This document shows, in pieces, positions 1-13,316 of a stretch of DNA of 64,000 bases (its first letter is position 1; every line of letters begins with the position of its first letter). Both the position numbers and the translations under genes were made by a program. The DNA comes from Zychaea mexicana (taxonomy: Eukaryota > Mucoromycota > Mucoromycetes > Mucorales > Lichtheimiaceae). The DNA lies in NCBI RefSeq assembly GCF_025766255.1, contig NW_026516666.1:558001-622000 (forward strand), in the 5' to 3' direction. The notes below the pieces were generated by a model, which searched no databases, was not told where the DNA came from, and saw only the letters and a program-made list of their open reading frames with translations.

Positions 1-752
1 CGCATACATATAGAGACATGTTCAATATTAGTCCTAATGATTATATTCTTTTCCCACACTATTGCATTCCCCCGTCCTCCCAAGAGCTACCATCATCCGT
101 CATCATTACCTTTTTCCGCGACTTGGCTGCCTGCGCAGTAGTACTTTGGTTGTGTTGCTGTTTACGTTTGAGAACATACTGTGAGCCATTCACGCTATTT
201 GTGCCCCCGCATAACACACACTGTTATTATACCTTTGCCATGCTTATACCGCGTTTGGATTAACTAGAGTAGGATGGTCAGCTTGTTATTGTCGGTGGTA
301 AGAACTATGTACTACCACGTTGAGTTATGTGTTTTGCTGGGTTGTCCCACCTAACCTGCAACGAGAGCCCATCCTTCTTTTCTGTTAGAGAAAGAGAGAG
401 AGTGTGTGTGGGTTTACCTTTTGTCGTTTTTCGTGAAATAGAAATTTGGTATATAGAGAGGATACGTTTGTATATATATTACAAGGTCGGTGCGTTGGGT
501 ACTCTTCTTTTTCTATCAAAACACATACAAGCCGTATAAATATTACCAGGTACGAAATAACAACAACAGACCGCGAGACACGAGCAAAACACAGCCCTTG
601 CCGCCCTCGTCCGCGTTTCTTTTTTCCTGTATCTGTAACTCGCTTTTTACCTTTTTAAGAAAACACACGTTCAAGCACACAAAAATAAAAAGCCGATTGC
701 CAAAGGAGACAAAAAAATTACAAGGTGGAGCTCGCAATGGTGTGAGTGTGTT

Positions 753-792
<40 letters not shown>

Positions 793-2483
793 AGAGGAAA
801 GAATTGCAGAATGCCGACAAACGGGGTGAACAAAAATATAAAAAAGAAAAGAAGAAGCTCTTGTCGGGGTTACTTGAAGACCGTGGAGTTAATATTTATT
901 TATTTTTCTGCTGGTCTGGTGGGGGTGGTTTTGTGTATAAGTCAAGTGTTGTAGTAGATAGTTGTAGCCGTTGGTGGAGGGGTGGGGGGCCGGGTTTAAG
1001 CAGGTAATTCAAAAGGGTTGGCTGAACTCATTCGTACCTTGGCTAGACTCAGCGGATAAACAACAAACAGATGGCTCTCCCATCCCACGACGACCAACCC
1101 CTCCCCCCCGCTTTTCTTTTTGTTTGCAATATATCCAATTTCAAGTAATGTGCATAGACACACTGTGAGATGAGGGACCCAGTCTGTTAATTATCCTAAA
1201 GAAAGATATATGGAATAATAAACCAACGGAAACACACGCTGTTTACAATGAGCTGTGAGCGAAGGGTAGTAGCGGTGAGAGAGGGGGGCTGAATATATGC
1301 TATGAGTATCGTAGCTGTTAGTAAACTTTGTTTACCACACCGCTTCGTCGTCATCAGCATTATGGCTGTCACTTGCAGAAACATGCACACGCCCCGGAAC
1401 GGCGACTGCGGAAATCAAATAGGCCATTTCCCGATTCCCTGAAAATTTTGTGCGACGACGCCTCTGGAGCATTCTTTTTTTCCCAAATTCGGGGTGGTTT
1501 TACACAGCGTACAAGAAAGATCCGGATTCATAGTACGTGGTAGTAATGTACACATTGCTCGACGTCCATCAAACATTCAGTAATACTTACAAAAAAGAAG
1601 TGACTAAAAAGATTTATATTTTGACAATATTTTTTAAGTTGGAGGAAGATGGTTACAAATAGGGTTGCTATCTATATATAACTCGGCACCTTCTTCTTCC
1701 AAAGAATGTTCATGTTGCTCATATTCAATGTCAGTGTTGTACCATCCTTCTCCATTATGTTCACTCCACAAAACTAAGCTCAAGCTTTCGATCCGTTTCA
1801 CAAACTCTCAAAGCCGCTTTTCAACATCGTGCTGCCTTGGATTGTTCTCTTTCTTCGTAACACTTTGGAGCTTGCAACACAACACATTTGGGCATTTAGG
1901 TTAATTGTCGGTTTTATAGTGTTGGAAGAAGACTGGATTGACCAGTGCCTTAAGGCAATTACGGCTGCATCCTTGCGGTAACGGAAATATTGATGCATAG
2001 AAGGTGTTGTTACAGAGAGAGAGGGAGGCGTAAGTAAAGTTAGGGAAATATCTTATATGGAGGTAACGCAACGAATTGGAAATTATTACCCATGTTACAG
2101 GTTTTTTTTACGACATTGTAGAAGAGATGATCCTTTTTGCTGTGACCTTATTGAATACCGCTTCCCCCATCCGAGTTATGACGCAGGCATCATGAGCATC
2201 CCCATTCGTTGTAACATGATTTGATTGCAGATATTTACGCTTCGCGTATATTGTATCGTTCAAAAGAAGAAAATTGTCGTTTTGATGAAATTTCATCATT
2301 TGCCCATAGTCGACTCACAGGAGAGAACAAGCCTTCGTGGTGCAGTTGAACGAAGGAACAATGTTATATCTTTACAGAAAATTTGATACTGTCCAGGATA
2401 GGATGTAACTCACTTTCCATACTTTTATCCGCTCCTTGATAGCAAAGAAAAAAGAATAGGAAAGTGAGCGTAAGCAGTTGCGG
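1..2483. other. Non-coding left flank
   Basis: I see no convincing gene. Open frames are short, lack plausible splice sites and match nothing I recognise. The stretch holds simple repeats (GA/GT near 385-410 and a GTA microsatellite at 756-790) and AT-rich DNA. An exon of a gene lying mainly outside the window cannot be excluded. Confidence 0.5.
756..790. repeat. (GTA)n trinucleotide microsatellite
   Basis: About eleven to twelve uninterrupted GTA units are visible in non-coding DNA. Expected to be length-polymorphic. Confidence 0.9.
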
Positions 2484-3026
2484 ATGGAGAAAGTACAGCA
2501 GGTACAGCAACAACTGTTGCCTGTCTCGCCACCGCTACTCTCTCCTTCTTCCTTCTCCTCCCTCATAACACCACCACCACAGCAACAGCATTATCTCGAC
2601 GAAGACATTGAAATGGAAGATGTTGTACCAACAGTACCACTGCAGCAACAGCAGAAGGAGGAACAATATGTTCCAACCTTGCTTGATTTCAACGAAGATG
2701 TTGAAATGGAAGACGTTGAGGAGCAGTCGGTGGATACGGAGTAGAAGACCGGTGAAGGAGATGAGATGGAGTAGGAACCCACCCCGCCCCTCAAGGTAAT
2801 TTACTGGCTAGGTTATTTATGGTAAAAAAAAGTAAGTACTTGACCTTGTTTTATCAGTCTTAGTTACATTGACGAGTACCTGGTTATAAACTAATCGTTT
2901 ACTCTTTTAGGCTCTCTTCCTCTTTTCTTTTTTATTGCAGTGCCGTACATCGAGAAATCACCCAGAAAAACGGAAAAAAAGCAAAAAAGCATCACAAAAA
3001 ACATTTAAAAAACATAAAAAATACTG
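2484..3026 (+). pseudogene. Possible decayed gene with two in-frame TAG codons
   Basis: An ATG at 2484 opens an 86-residue Gln- and acid-rich frame containing a repeated core, DIEMEDV and DVEMEDV. It stops at TAG 2742-2744. The same frame continues past that stop and a second TAG at 2772-2774 to a good donor (GTAATT after 2795). An acceptor with a pyrimidine tract follows (ending 2940), then a lysine-rich exon (2941-3026) in matching phase, ending at a GTAAGC donor. Splice-consistent continuation past two stops suggests a once longer acidic-then-basic protein that has been disabled. Weak open stretches continue to about 3930 in changing frames. I do not recognise the protein. It may instead be an intact 86-aa gene or chance. 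Confidence 0.3.
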
Positions 3027-4919
3027 GTAAGCTTACCTCTCCCACTTATACAGTAACAGATAAACTTTTTAAATTTGAAAAACCTGTTACACTAGACTTC
3101 CTCAATCTAAGTAATGGTGGTATTACTTGTATCTAGGCATAACCATGCTATCTGCTGTAGGAACTGAATGCGCACTTCAATGAGGCCACGACAATGCGTT
3201 GTCTGGACTTGCTACGGTGCTGGTACAGTCGACCCTTCTAACAAAGCATCAGAAACTTATTCATCTTATGCTACAGTACCTAAGCTCGCCTCCTAGCCAA
3301 CTACAATATAGCGACTTTAGTATTAAAGTCCCAATGTATATAAAAGTACGGATTTCAACCTTCATCATCACTCGATCGCAGTAAGTCATTATGCATTTTC
3401 CAAACCCTTTGGTGCTGCAGCGCTTTCAGCGCTCACATTTATAAGTGGAGACATTGCGACCGATGATGAAGCACAATACAGCAAGTGTTTTTACCTGGAG
3501 ACACTGTTTATAACACAGGACAGTGCTGCTCGCAGTTGGTCGAACGAAGATATCCCATCGTACATTGTGACTGTGACTGAACCGACGAGAATGAAGGCGT
3601 TGACAAGAACGCATTCTATCATGCTGCCTCGATGAAGATACTTCCGATCTTGACACGTACAATTTTGAATGCAAGTCTACCTATAGTCCCTATTTCCCAC
3701 AAATGCTTCTACGAATGTCCAGAAGGAAGCACTGCTGGCGATATACAAGTACGCCGCGAGCAATTTGGTTATAATATCCTTGAAGACATCCCAAAATGTA
3801 TCGTCCGGGATACTGACAGTTTACTCCACGTGAACAAAAGCAATTCTTGTCTTGCTGTATCGGCGAGCAAAATCCAGATCTCGATACTTACCAATATGTA
3901 TACAAGGTTACCAACTAGATGTCATAAGACTTAGTGCACCGGTCTTGTAAGGAGTTATTCTACCAGTATTGTGTCAATATAATTATGTGCTACTATACAC
4001 GATCTTCTTTCCTCTACCCTTTTTAGTATTCATATTTTACTCACGCGTCTTCATTTTATACAAAATCGCCTCCTCACACATACGGTGTATAAAGCTACAT
4101 TTCGTTGCGTGTGCTTATACTTATTATTGATATATACATTTCATAACTTCACGAAATAAATTATGCATATGTCATGACGCTTGCAACACACGGTCTCATA
4201 CAACTTAAGTGGTTTTATCAAGTTGTAAGAAGTCCATCTCACTTTCATATGTTAACTTCTCCGTGAGCATAGTAAAGTGAAAAGCAGCATTCTGCATCAC
4301 ACAACGAATAAAGAAACAATGTCTATTTCGTATCATACCATATATTAGAAACCAGATAAATAGAATGCTGCTAAAGGCGAAGTAGTTCACACTGATTTCC
4401 ATGTGAATTGCTCCGTATATACGCAGACCGCTCATCCAGACGATATCATCACTACGTGTCATTAGGTTCAGAGCAACAATAGCTCGCTGACGACCTATGA
4501 AAAACCACAACTACGGCTGATAATTGGAGTCGGTATCCTGCAAAAAGTGATGTGAATCGCGGTGATGTTGCTGTACCTGCTTCTCGTAATGATATTTATA
4601 GGATCGATCTACCGGTTGTTGGTTTACGTACGAAGTAGGTTCTGTAATAGCACCTTTGACTTAAAATTACTACTATTATTTTACCATAAAGAGAAAGGCA
4701 ATTATTTAGGAAAGTTATAAAAGAGCAGCAGTAGTAGCTCATCATGAAGCTTCCACCCGCTTGTATGTTTCTGCAGCTAAACGAGCTTTTGAATAACATC
4801 TTTGGTATGGAAAGGTCGCTTGCCGCCAACCCAGCGTAGTAGCCTTGATTCGGCAAATGAAAGCCCGGTTCCTCGCCCTCGCTGCGCGCTTGACACTTTC
4901 TTGCCTTTTGTATTTAAAC
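3027..4919. other. No clear gene; fragmentary open frames
   Basis: Between about 3137 and 3934 several protein-like stretches sit in different frames and are broken by stops, as expected of a decayed gene. From 3935 to 4919 I see nothing that can be supported. Confidence 0.35.
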
Positions 4920-6334
4920 ATGGTGAGTCTCTGCAACAAGCAGCAGGAACACATGCTAGAAATGATTGCTCAATACGTTTTTTTCAGCCCACAACATATA
5001 TTCCTACAGTTGTTGTTGACGATGGTAAACAAAAAAATACTCTTTATAAAACTCATATAACCGGAAAGATCTTGCTGACACTTGCTTTTTGCCCTTTTAA
5101 TTTTAAAAACGCAGCGCATCAGGACGACATTTGGGATGTTGCGTGGTCCAAAAACACTAATTGCGTCGTCACTGGTGCTTCAGACAGCAGTGTTAAATGT
5201 TGGTATGTCTCTACATGGGAAGAAAAGTACGCTGAAAGTAAAGAGGCTGACGCGTTTATTTTTGCAATTGCACAACGCAGGGATGGATCTTCGGGCGAGT
5301 TAAAGTACGATTTAGACGGGCACGTCTTGTCTGTTGTTTCAGTCGATACTAACAGCACTGGTACACGTAAGTAATGAATATCATACTATGTCTGTGCTCA
5401 AGGTTTTGCAGTCTTTGGATAGATACGTATGTATGTCTGCCATGCTTATACATGATTGCAAATGATAGGTGCTGTATCTGCTTCCATCGATTCGACACTC
5501 TGTATTTGGGATCTTGAAAACGACGGTGCACTTTTGAAGACGATCAACGCTACACCTGTTGAGGCATGGAAAGCCAAGTTTAGTCCTGATGGCGAGTTTA
5601 TTGCATGTGGCTCACATAACGGCGATATCAATTTGTACAGCGTTGAATCTGGCGACAAAGTTTCTTCGTTTGCAACTAAACAAAAGTTTGTTACCACCAC
5701 TACTTATGTACGTATAACACATTGGATTGATATTCATAACTGATAAATGTAGCTGATCCATTTGTATACATGCTTATATAGAGCCCAGATGGCAAGTATG
5801 TTGCAGGTGCTGCAGAAGATGGATCGATTTATGTATTTAATATCGAAACAAATCAATTGGCGCACACTTTGTCAGGTACATGAGGAAAGGGACTTTGTAT
5901 AGTGGATTGAAAACGTTTAGGATTCTTTTGCTAATACGAGCTTGATGGACTGGATAAATATAGGACATGCCAGAGCTGTTCGCGATTTGACATTTGCTCC
6001 GGATAACCGCACATTGATCAGTGGAAGTGATGACAAGTGTATTCATGTGTACGATGTAGAGCATGGTCAACTCGCCTCGGTACTCACGGGTCATACCAGT
6101 TGGGTCTTGGGTGTCGATGCAAACCCAGATATCAGCAAACAGCAACTCGCAAGCTCATCAGCAGATCGCAAGGTTAAAATATGGGATTTGGGTATGCGAT
6201 CCGTTTTGGAAACCCACGAAGTTCATAGTGAAGAAGTATGGAGTGTGGCATGGAATCCTGAAGGCACAAAACTCGTTTCCGTGTCCGAGGATAGATCCAT
6301 CAAATGGTTTGCCAGTAGCGGATCATCCGTTTAA
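4920..6334 (+). CDS. SKI8: SKI8/WDR61-type WD40 repeat protein
   Basis: A 331-aa WD40 propeller in six coding exons: 4920-4922, 4988-5024, 5115-5366, 5469-5707, 5782-5875 and 5964-6334. SKI8 is the WD40 subunit of the Ski complex, which feeds mRNA to the cytoplasmic exosome, and its human counterpart WDR61 also joins the PAF1 complex. The match is seen in an early AHQDDIWDVAW block, a central PVEAWKAKFSPDGEF block, and repeated GH-to-WD units such as GHTSWVLG followed by VKIWDLG. The start is inferred: only the ATG lies in the first coding exon, with GTGAGT directly after it, and splicing at 4988 and 5115 restores the frame into the conserved repeat. AATAAA-type signals follow at about 6462 and 6574. 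The family call is firm; the split start is less so. Confidence 0.88.
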
Positions 6335-7617
6335 AAGAGAAGTGCAAAGCATTGTTGCAAGAGCCTTCTGTCATTTCTCAAGTTAGCACACAAGAGCACC
6401 TAATCATATACACAAAAGAAAAAGAAGGAAAGTTTTAATGATGATCATCAACTCTTCCCATGTAAATAAACTGTGTTTTTTCTCTTTGATACTTGTATAT
6501 AGTTCTTTGATACTATGTAATATTTCGCTAGTTCGTACATGATCAAATTCAAGTATTATGTATGCAATACGCTCTAAATAAAAGCAAGAGAGGCGGTCTT
6601 GCCTTCATTATTAATAGCTCACGGATGTGTTGATATTGCATAACAACAAACAAAGGCTTCTAGTAGAACTTGAAGTGTTTGTAGTAAGTACACATCAAAA
6701 ACATGTCGATATTACTAGAAAATAATTGAAGACCGCTTACATACTGACATCTTTGCTTCTGTTATCGTTCATCTTATAAGATGTGGCAAGAAGTACCGTG
6801 CTCGATGGCCCACGAAGTACGCAACCTCTGTCGCTGTTGCTTCCAGTGTGGACAAAGTACTGATGATGTATTTATCTGCTCTTGACTGCCTTTCGTCCAA
6901 GATTTAAGATACATTAATATAGTCTATGTTTTACTTTTCGTCCTGTGTCTGTTGGCAACGTGATCGTAAAGTATAGCTTGGCTTGACGAACAATACAATG
7001 GCACTTGGAACAAAAGGCTGACAAACTATTGCCAACGTTAGGCCAGCGAGCATACATCGTATCGTAGTATCGGCAATTATAAATACATACCAGATGCGGC
7101 GACATGGTGGCTCTTTTGATCAGTCGTACGTAAAACATTCAAAAGTAAGTTCGATCTTACAAGCGAATCTAGTTTCTCCTTTTCGTATTATTCTACCAAC
7201 ACTGTTTCTGGAACAGAAATCAAAGTTTTTGGTGTTACAGCTTTTTCTGAACCGATACCAAAGAATTTCAGATATAAATAATGCTTTCCTGCGCCACCTC
7301 CCTCGCTGTGCAACTACAGGCGATGAATCATAATACATATTAACGGTACCATATTACTCAGGGTCCATGCTTTTTTCAGCAGCTGAATCAAAGGCACGAC
7401 AAAGAGCAATTGTGGTTTTCAAACGGTTCGTTTCTGGTGGTGAGTTTACTAAGAGGGTGTAAATACAACAATACAGTTATAGACAGGCGATAATATACCT
7501 AGTGGATATCTAAATGGGTTGCAGAGTCAAATGATATGTACAAAAAAGCTGCTCTCGATAATACAGTACTACTAAAGTAATCTTTGCATATCTTTAAAAA
7601 ACCATGCGGCCTTCTGT
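6335..7617. other. Convergent intergenic region, no gene seen
   Basis: 3' flanks of SKI8 (+) and of the first seven-pass protein gene (-). Short open frames near 6781-6890 and 7094-7333 have no support. AATAAA signals for SKI8 lie at the left edge. Confidence 0.5.
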
Positions 7618-8607
7618 TTATCTCTTTGAATAAGGTGGAGGTGGGGCTTCAACGTCATCGTAGTAGCCTGGGACATTATGGCTGCCATTGTCTTCTAGCT
7701 AACGTCATCGTCATTTTTAACGAGGTTAAATTTTTTTAGTTAGCGATTAAATGCTTCAATTGATTTCCTACAGTCTTTTTCGTTCTTGACACATATTATC
7801 ACTTACCATTGGAGACGATAGCTCAGAGTGCTGCTGCTCTTGTTGCTGCGATGTGCTGTTGTTGACTTCTTCCACAGCTAGGGCACCTTGCGTACGTGTA
7901 AACCGAGAATAAGGAAATACCGTGACAAGTATAATCAGAGCCAAGCAAGGAGCGTACTTTATTGTAATTGCTGAAACGCGTGTCTCAAGGTCAATGAAAT
8001 CATTCCAGCGTCCATTGCTACTGATTTGCGCAACAAACAGAATGACAGAACCAACGATGCCCAAAATTAGAAGCACAGCAAAAATGATAAAGGATACATT
8101 GAAGGCAAGGATATCTGGAGGCCATCGGAGTATCCACATGATAAAGACGAGCAAATACACCACAGTAGAGACGCGAAGCACGGCTCTGCCAAGGGGCCCA
8201 CCAAAAAGGACTGTCAGAACTATGCTGGCTATTATTGTACCCACGCCATAGGCATACGTCCAAAATCGAAAGGGAATACGGCTTGCCCCAAAGCAGCTCT
8301 TCTTATTGTTGCTGCTGTTTTTACTGGACTGTCGTCGCGCAACTGCAAGGATCTCAAACGTGAGAACCCATGTCATAATGGTAAACGCGCCTTCGAAAAA
8401 GTGGGCTACAATGAACCCGACATCAGTTTCGTATTTTTGTAGTACGGCCGCCATCATGATGCTTGTCGTCAGCAGTGCAGCTTCAGCGAGAAGAAAAGCA
8501 ATCTTCACCCACATGGGACATTTCTGATAGAATCCGTTGAAGAAAGGCCATATAAGCGTTGCAATGCTGAGAAGAATAAGTGGTATATTGACCCCAGGAT
8601 CGATCAT
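7618..8607 (-). CDS. Seven-pass membrane protein with PPPPY tail (tandem family, copy 1)
   Basis: A 293-aa protein in two exons (7807-8607 and 7618-7698). Seven hydrophobic segments are visible, with charged Ser/Asn/Lys residues between the third and fourth. Family blocks are FFNGFYQKCP, AFTIMTWVLTFEILAVAR and LGRAVLRVSTVVYLL. The donor GTAAGT follows an ATG codon and the acceptor at 7699 is in phase 0, giving a 26-residue tail that ends EAPPPPYSKR. PPxY is the classic ligand of WW domains, for example in Rsp5/NEDD4 ligases; that use here is inference. The same intron position and a similar tail occur in copy 3, which supports the terminal exon. I cannot name the family; the topology resembles a receptor but no GPCR motif was recognised. 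Confidence 0.8.
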
Positions 8608-10312
8608 AGTGAATATGTTGCTGAATAATGGTGCTGCACAAGGATGGTGGAAAAAGAAGAGAAAAGAAGATAAAAGAAAGAGGGCTAGGAAGAAACAACT
8701 GTGTTGCTTTGATCTTTAAATCATATTTAAGCTCATCATTATACTGTATTAATGTGGGCTCAGCAAACTGTTGAATATCTGAGAGATGCTCATCTCAGTG
8801 TAACTTTCGTGCCACTGATTTAATCCATAATGTTTAGTCTCGGTATCCGCATGAACCACATTTTATAGGCTGACTACATGACAATATCATTAGTGGTAGC
8901 ATGCTCATTTGTGTATTTGCGTCTGCCACTCTTTTTCTTTAGGTGCTACTTTTGCTTCTCGCCAATATTTAAGTAAATACAATGAGGTAGACCTCGTCAA
9001 ATAAAGGTAGGAGACTACCACTAATCAGCTATAAAATTTTGCAGAAAATTGCCGCTTGTGGTACAACAAAAAGCTACTCGAAAGAATAGCATCGAAGGCG
9101 ATTTCTTCGTACGCAGAAGAAAATCAAAAAAATAAGGCTATACTTGCCATTCAGAAAGCCCTTTTGTATCTTCTATTTCTTCTGGTCTCAAGAGATATTT
9201 AGCAAGCAAAAGTGTTAGACAAAAGCTAGTGTTATATTAAAGTAACACGATTGAATTTATAGATCCTGCGCCACTCTATTTTCAGAAATTTCGGTTTAGA
9301 AAATGAGCATACATTCAAATGCGTAATGAGAAACTTCACTCTATTCAGCGTATGATGTAGAGTTCCTTCTATACAGATAATGTGCCTTCTGTCGGTTATT
9401 GACCGTATGAAGGTTGTAGTAGCAAACGGGATTTTTCATTTTTGGTGCGCGTGAGAATAATCATTAACATATAGGCCGCTTGCTTGCTAGCTGTCGTACT
9501 CTGCTTCTTGAGAAGTAAAATCATGTATACTTCGCGAACATGTAACACAACCTTTCCATATGTAGCGACAAGAGAAGTGTGTGATACTCCAATTTCCTGT
9601 TTTCTGCACCCTGATCATCGCTATGACCGCATCATCAGTGACTTATATCCTCCTCCGCCACATTGTATGTATACTTCGAAGTCCAATTTCTAAAAGTTTT
9701 TAGTAGCTCAAAAAAGAAGTGCAAATTAGATTATGCCTTATTTACAGAGACAGAGAACCTTCAGTAGGAAGAATAGAAAAAAAGTGAAATATAAAAGCAC
9801 ACAAATTATATAAGAGCAGTAGTAGTAATTAAGGAAGCATAAAAGACCAACAAAGCGACAATACAGTAGTAACACTACATATCTAGCTGTCACTATTACT
9901 AATTACATGTGCGTTTGAGTATACAGAATTTCCGTGCAATCTCTCTCATATTTTACGAAAACAGAGACAGTAGTGATAATACAACAAAACTGCATGAAAA
10001 TCAGGCTGCCCATAATAAGATTGAAAGACTTAAACACCCTCCTGAACTGACACCTGACGAAAACCGTTTCAGTTCTAATGCATACATCATAATGTATCAT
10101 AGATCCACAAATAAAAGCAAAACCATTAAGCAGAACTTGACAAAGCATCACTGAGCCTAAGATACAAATTGGTAGTAGAATCGCTTCATGAAAAAGTTCT
10201 CAAGATATCATAATAAGAAAGAAAGAAGCGATAGGACATGCGGTTTATTTATTTTTCTTCCTTCTGGGGGCCGCACCGGGAAAACGGGGAGAGAATTAGA
10301 TAGCATGCTGGC
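8608..10312. other. Intergenic region between copies 1 and 2, no gene seen
   Basis: AT-rich DNA with short open frames only. A minus-strand frame at 9903-10151 is hydrophobic but has no family signature. Confidence 0.5.
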
Positions 10313-11241
10313 TCACTTTGTGCTTTCTTCTTCATCATTGGGCTGCTTCTTTGGCCGTCACCGATATGAGAATGGATAGTTGTTAGTACCTTATTATATG
10401 TACATTCTTTTTATTTCTTATTTTACTGGTATCTACGTACCATATAAGAGGATGGCAGAAGAGAGTAGCCTGAGCCTCGTTGTTGCGATGGGCTTTCATC
10501 ACCGATGGCTATAGCACCTTCCCGTGGAAAGTGCAATTGGGAAATCGTCGTAACAAGGATAAGCAGGGCCAAACAACCGCTAAATTTGATCGCACCTGCC
10601 GAAATTGCTGACTCGAGGACTATAAAGTTGCTCCAACTTCTATACATTACGAGTTGTAGCACGAACAGAACAACAGATCCAATGACGCTCAGCATCAAAA
10701 AAATAGCGAACGCTATAAAGTGCACGCCAAAAACGCGGATATCTTGTGGCCATTTGAGAGTCCATACGAAAAAGGCGAGCAAATAGACGACAGTAGAGGC
10801 ACGAAGCACAGCTCTGCCAAGACCGCCACCAAAGATTATTGTCAAGATAACACTAGCTGTTATTTCACCAACGCCGTAGGCATACACCCATAACCGGACG
10901 GGGTATGGGCCCAGCCCAAAGTAGGACTTGTTATTGTTCCTATCGTCGATGCTTGATTCTTTTTGTCGTGCAACTGCAAGAATTTCAAACATGAGGATCC
11001 AAGTCATTATAGTAAACGCGCCTTGAAGGACATTAGCTGCGATAAACCCGCCATCACTTTCGTATGGTGCCGGTACAACTATCATAATAGTGCAAGATGC
11101 AACCAAAGCCGCTTCGGACAGGAGAAAAGCAGTATACAGCCATTTGGTGGGGCAATTCTTGTGAAACCCGTTGAAGAACCCGTATACGATAGTTGCTAAA
11201 GCAATAAAAATAAATGAGATGTTGATTCCAGCATCCGTCAT
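10313..11241 (-). CDS. Seven-pass membrane protein (tandem family, copy 2), PPxY tail replaced
   Basis: A clear paralogue of copy 1. Exon 1 (10441-11241) has 267 codons, the same number as in copy 1. Shared blocks include AFTIMTWILMFEILAVAR, YAYGVGEITASVILTIIFGG and LGRAVLRASTVVYLLAFF, and there are seven hydrophobic segments. The exon ends at ATG followed by a GTACGT donor, as in the sister copies. The best downstream acceptor, at 10343 and about 40 nt beyond a TACTAAC branch site, adds only PNDEEESTK before a stop (exon 2, 10313-10342), for 276 aa. No PPPPY-coding exon was found downstream. If the intron is retained the protein ends MVRRYQ. Function unknown. Confidence 0.72.
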
Positions 11242-13316
11242 AGTAATTGCAATTACTGTGTGATGGATTATGGAGGTAGAGAAAGAAAATAAAAGAAAGC
11301 AAGGAAGATAAGAAGAGGTCGTGAACTTTCGATTTGAATATGAAATTAAGCGCCCTTTTAAGCTGGTGCTGAGCAGTTTCGCACGTTCGCATAATTGGCT
11401 TTATAATAAGTACTGAAATACACTAGAAAAGCAATTAAAAATATAAACTACCACTACTATGCTATTTCATCTATTAACATATAGCATACAGACATCGTTG
11501 CAGTAGTAGTAGCAGTTATCGACAGTATAGCTATGCAATATATAGTGATACTGTAGTTACTTGCAGCTTTCTATTCAACGGTTCCATATATAATATGCCG
11601 GCATTTAAAAGGCACAATAAGATGCGGGGACTTCAACACTTTACTTGTAAACGGACTCATTTATACTGTGTATATGATATACCGCTTTGCTCTATCTATT
11701 CTTACACCCAATTGAAACTATAACTCTTCATTTCTTCTCATATAAATACGATGTAGTGCTTTGGAATGCTTTATACATGGCTACTGTATAATTATATCCG
11801 TTACCTTGAAAAGCAGCCAAACAAAAAAAACATCGGTTGCATGGCCGTGTAACATAGTTAAACAACAAATATCCCGAGTCCCAATAACGTCGCTATTGGA
11901 AATAACCTACCTTTTACGAACAACCTCAACGTGCCCAATGCCAAGGAGCCAAGGAGTCAAGGATGCCGAGAATTTCTTAGCAGATATGTACACCTTCCTT
12001 TTCAGAGACGGAGCAAACTCTAACTTTTTGAATGCTGCAACATTAAATCAGCGCACCTACATGTAAAGATGTGTGGTGCAATCATATGGTTTGATTGCTT
12101 AAGTGAGAGAAAAAAACTTCTTCCTTACATAAATACTCTGTTTGTCTTGATTGCCTGTGTTGCATTCAATTGGTGTCTATCTTAAAATTATCGGTAACAA
12201 GAGCTGCTTCACATACCTTCGCTTCTAATCGATGTTGAAGCCTCTTTTGTGAACAGCAAAGAACACTACTGATTTTACTACAAGTCAGCACCATTTCGAA
12301 TTCTACCCATCGTATCGATAATGGCTTCCTACTGTATATAACCTTGTTGGTAATGCTCACAGCTGTATTACTCATGGCTGCATATTGTAAACTTATGTAA
12401 AAGAAATCTCATTTGCTCAAAGAGTTTCTGCGAATGAGCTGTTATTATTGCACAAGCGCCAAAGCTTCTCTAAGCAGAACGTGGCTATACCAAGGCATTC
12501 AGTTCCGTTAATTGTAGTACCAAGATCATGATATACATTTGTACTATACCAACAATTAAATATCTAAAAGTTTAAATTTTGGAGCATAACCCGTAGACGA
12601 ACTGTGATTATGTACAGTATAGAGAGCGGACACCTGCACGCTAAGTATGTAACAAGCAAACATAATATAGGACCAAAGACACTACACTACACGACTATGG
12701 ATTTCATTTGGCATGCGCGACGAAAACGTTTCATGCAAGTATTAGCATGTTGGAGTGATCTGTAGACATGAATTTAACCATGAGTATCTAGACTCTCTTA
12801 TTTGATGACACATTTGTATGAGGAAAGACAGAGGTTTGTATGTACGTAGAGAAAGGAAAACTGGGTAAATGCTATCTGTCAGGCAACGTAAATTCAAGTG
12901 GCTCAGAAACATTGCAATCCAAAATTCCGCGTTACATTATTTCGAGTACTCTCTGTTCGCTCTACATGACCCTGAGCACAGACGCACTCTCAGGCCGCTC
13001 GCCTCTTTTACCTATGAGTAAATCACCACATCATTTGACACTTTGCAATTCATTGTCTAGTAGTAGTAATATCTAACGAAAAAACCTGCATATTGTTATT
13101 TTTGATATGCGTTCCTTCTATCATACATAATCGACAACAAGTAAGCAATGCTTTCAATTTACACAAATTTAAAGATAAGTTTATTTTCCTTCATCTATAT
13201 ACATATATACATTCATTAGCGTACATATAGTGTGAGCTATATTACAGGTGTACATACAAAAATACTAATAGCTAGCCGATCGACCATAAAAATGAGATTA
13301 TTTAGAGTGATGGTTT
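11242..13316. other. Intergenic region between copies 2 and 3, no gene seen
   Basis: AT-rich, with short unsupported frames (for example 11761-12066 + and 12840-13076 +). No RNA gene was recognised. Confidence 0.5.

Noticed and set aside
9903..10151. Hydrophobic minus-strand frame that might be a fourth seven-pass copy
   Set aside because: Only a faint KYExD-like similarity to copies 1 and 2; none of the strong family blocks is present and there are no splice sites in phase.
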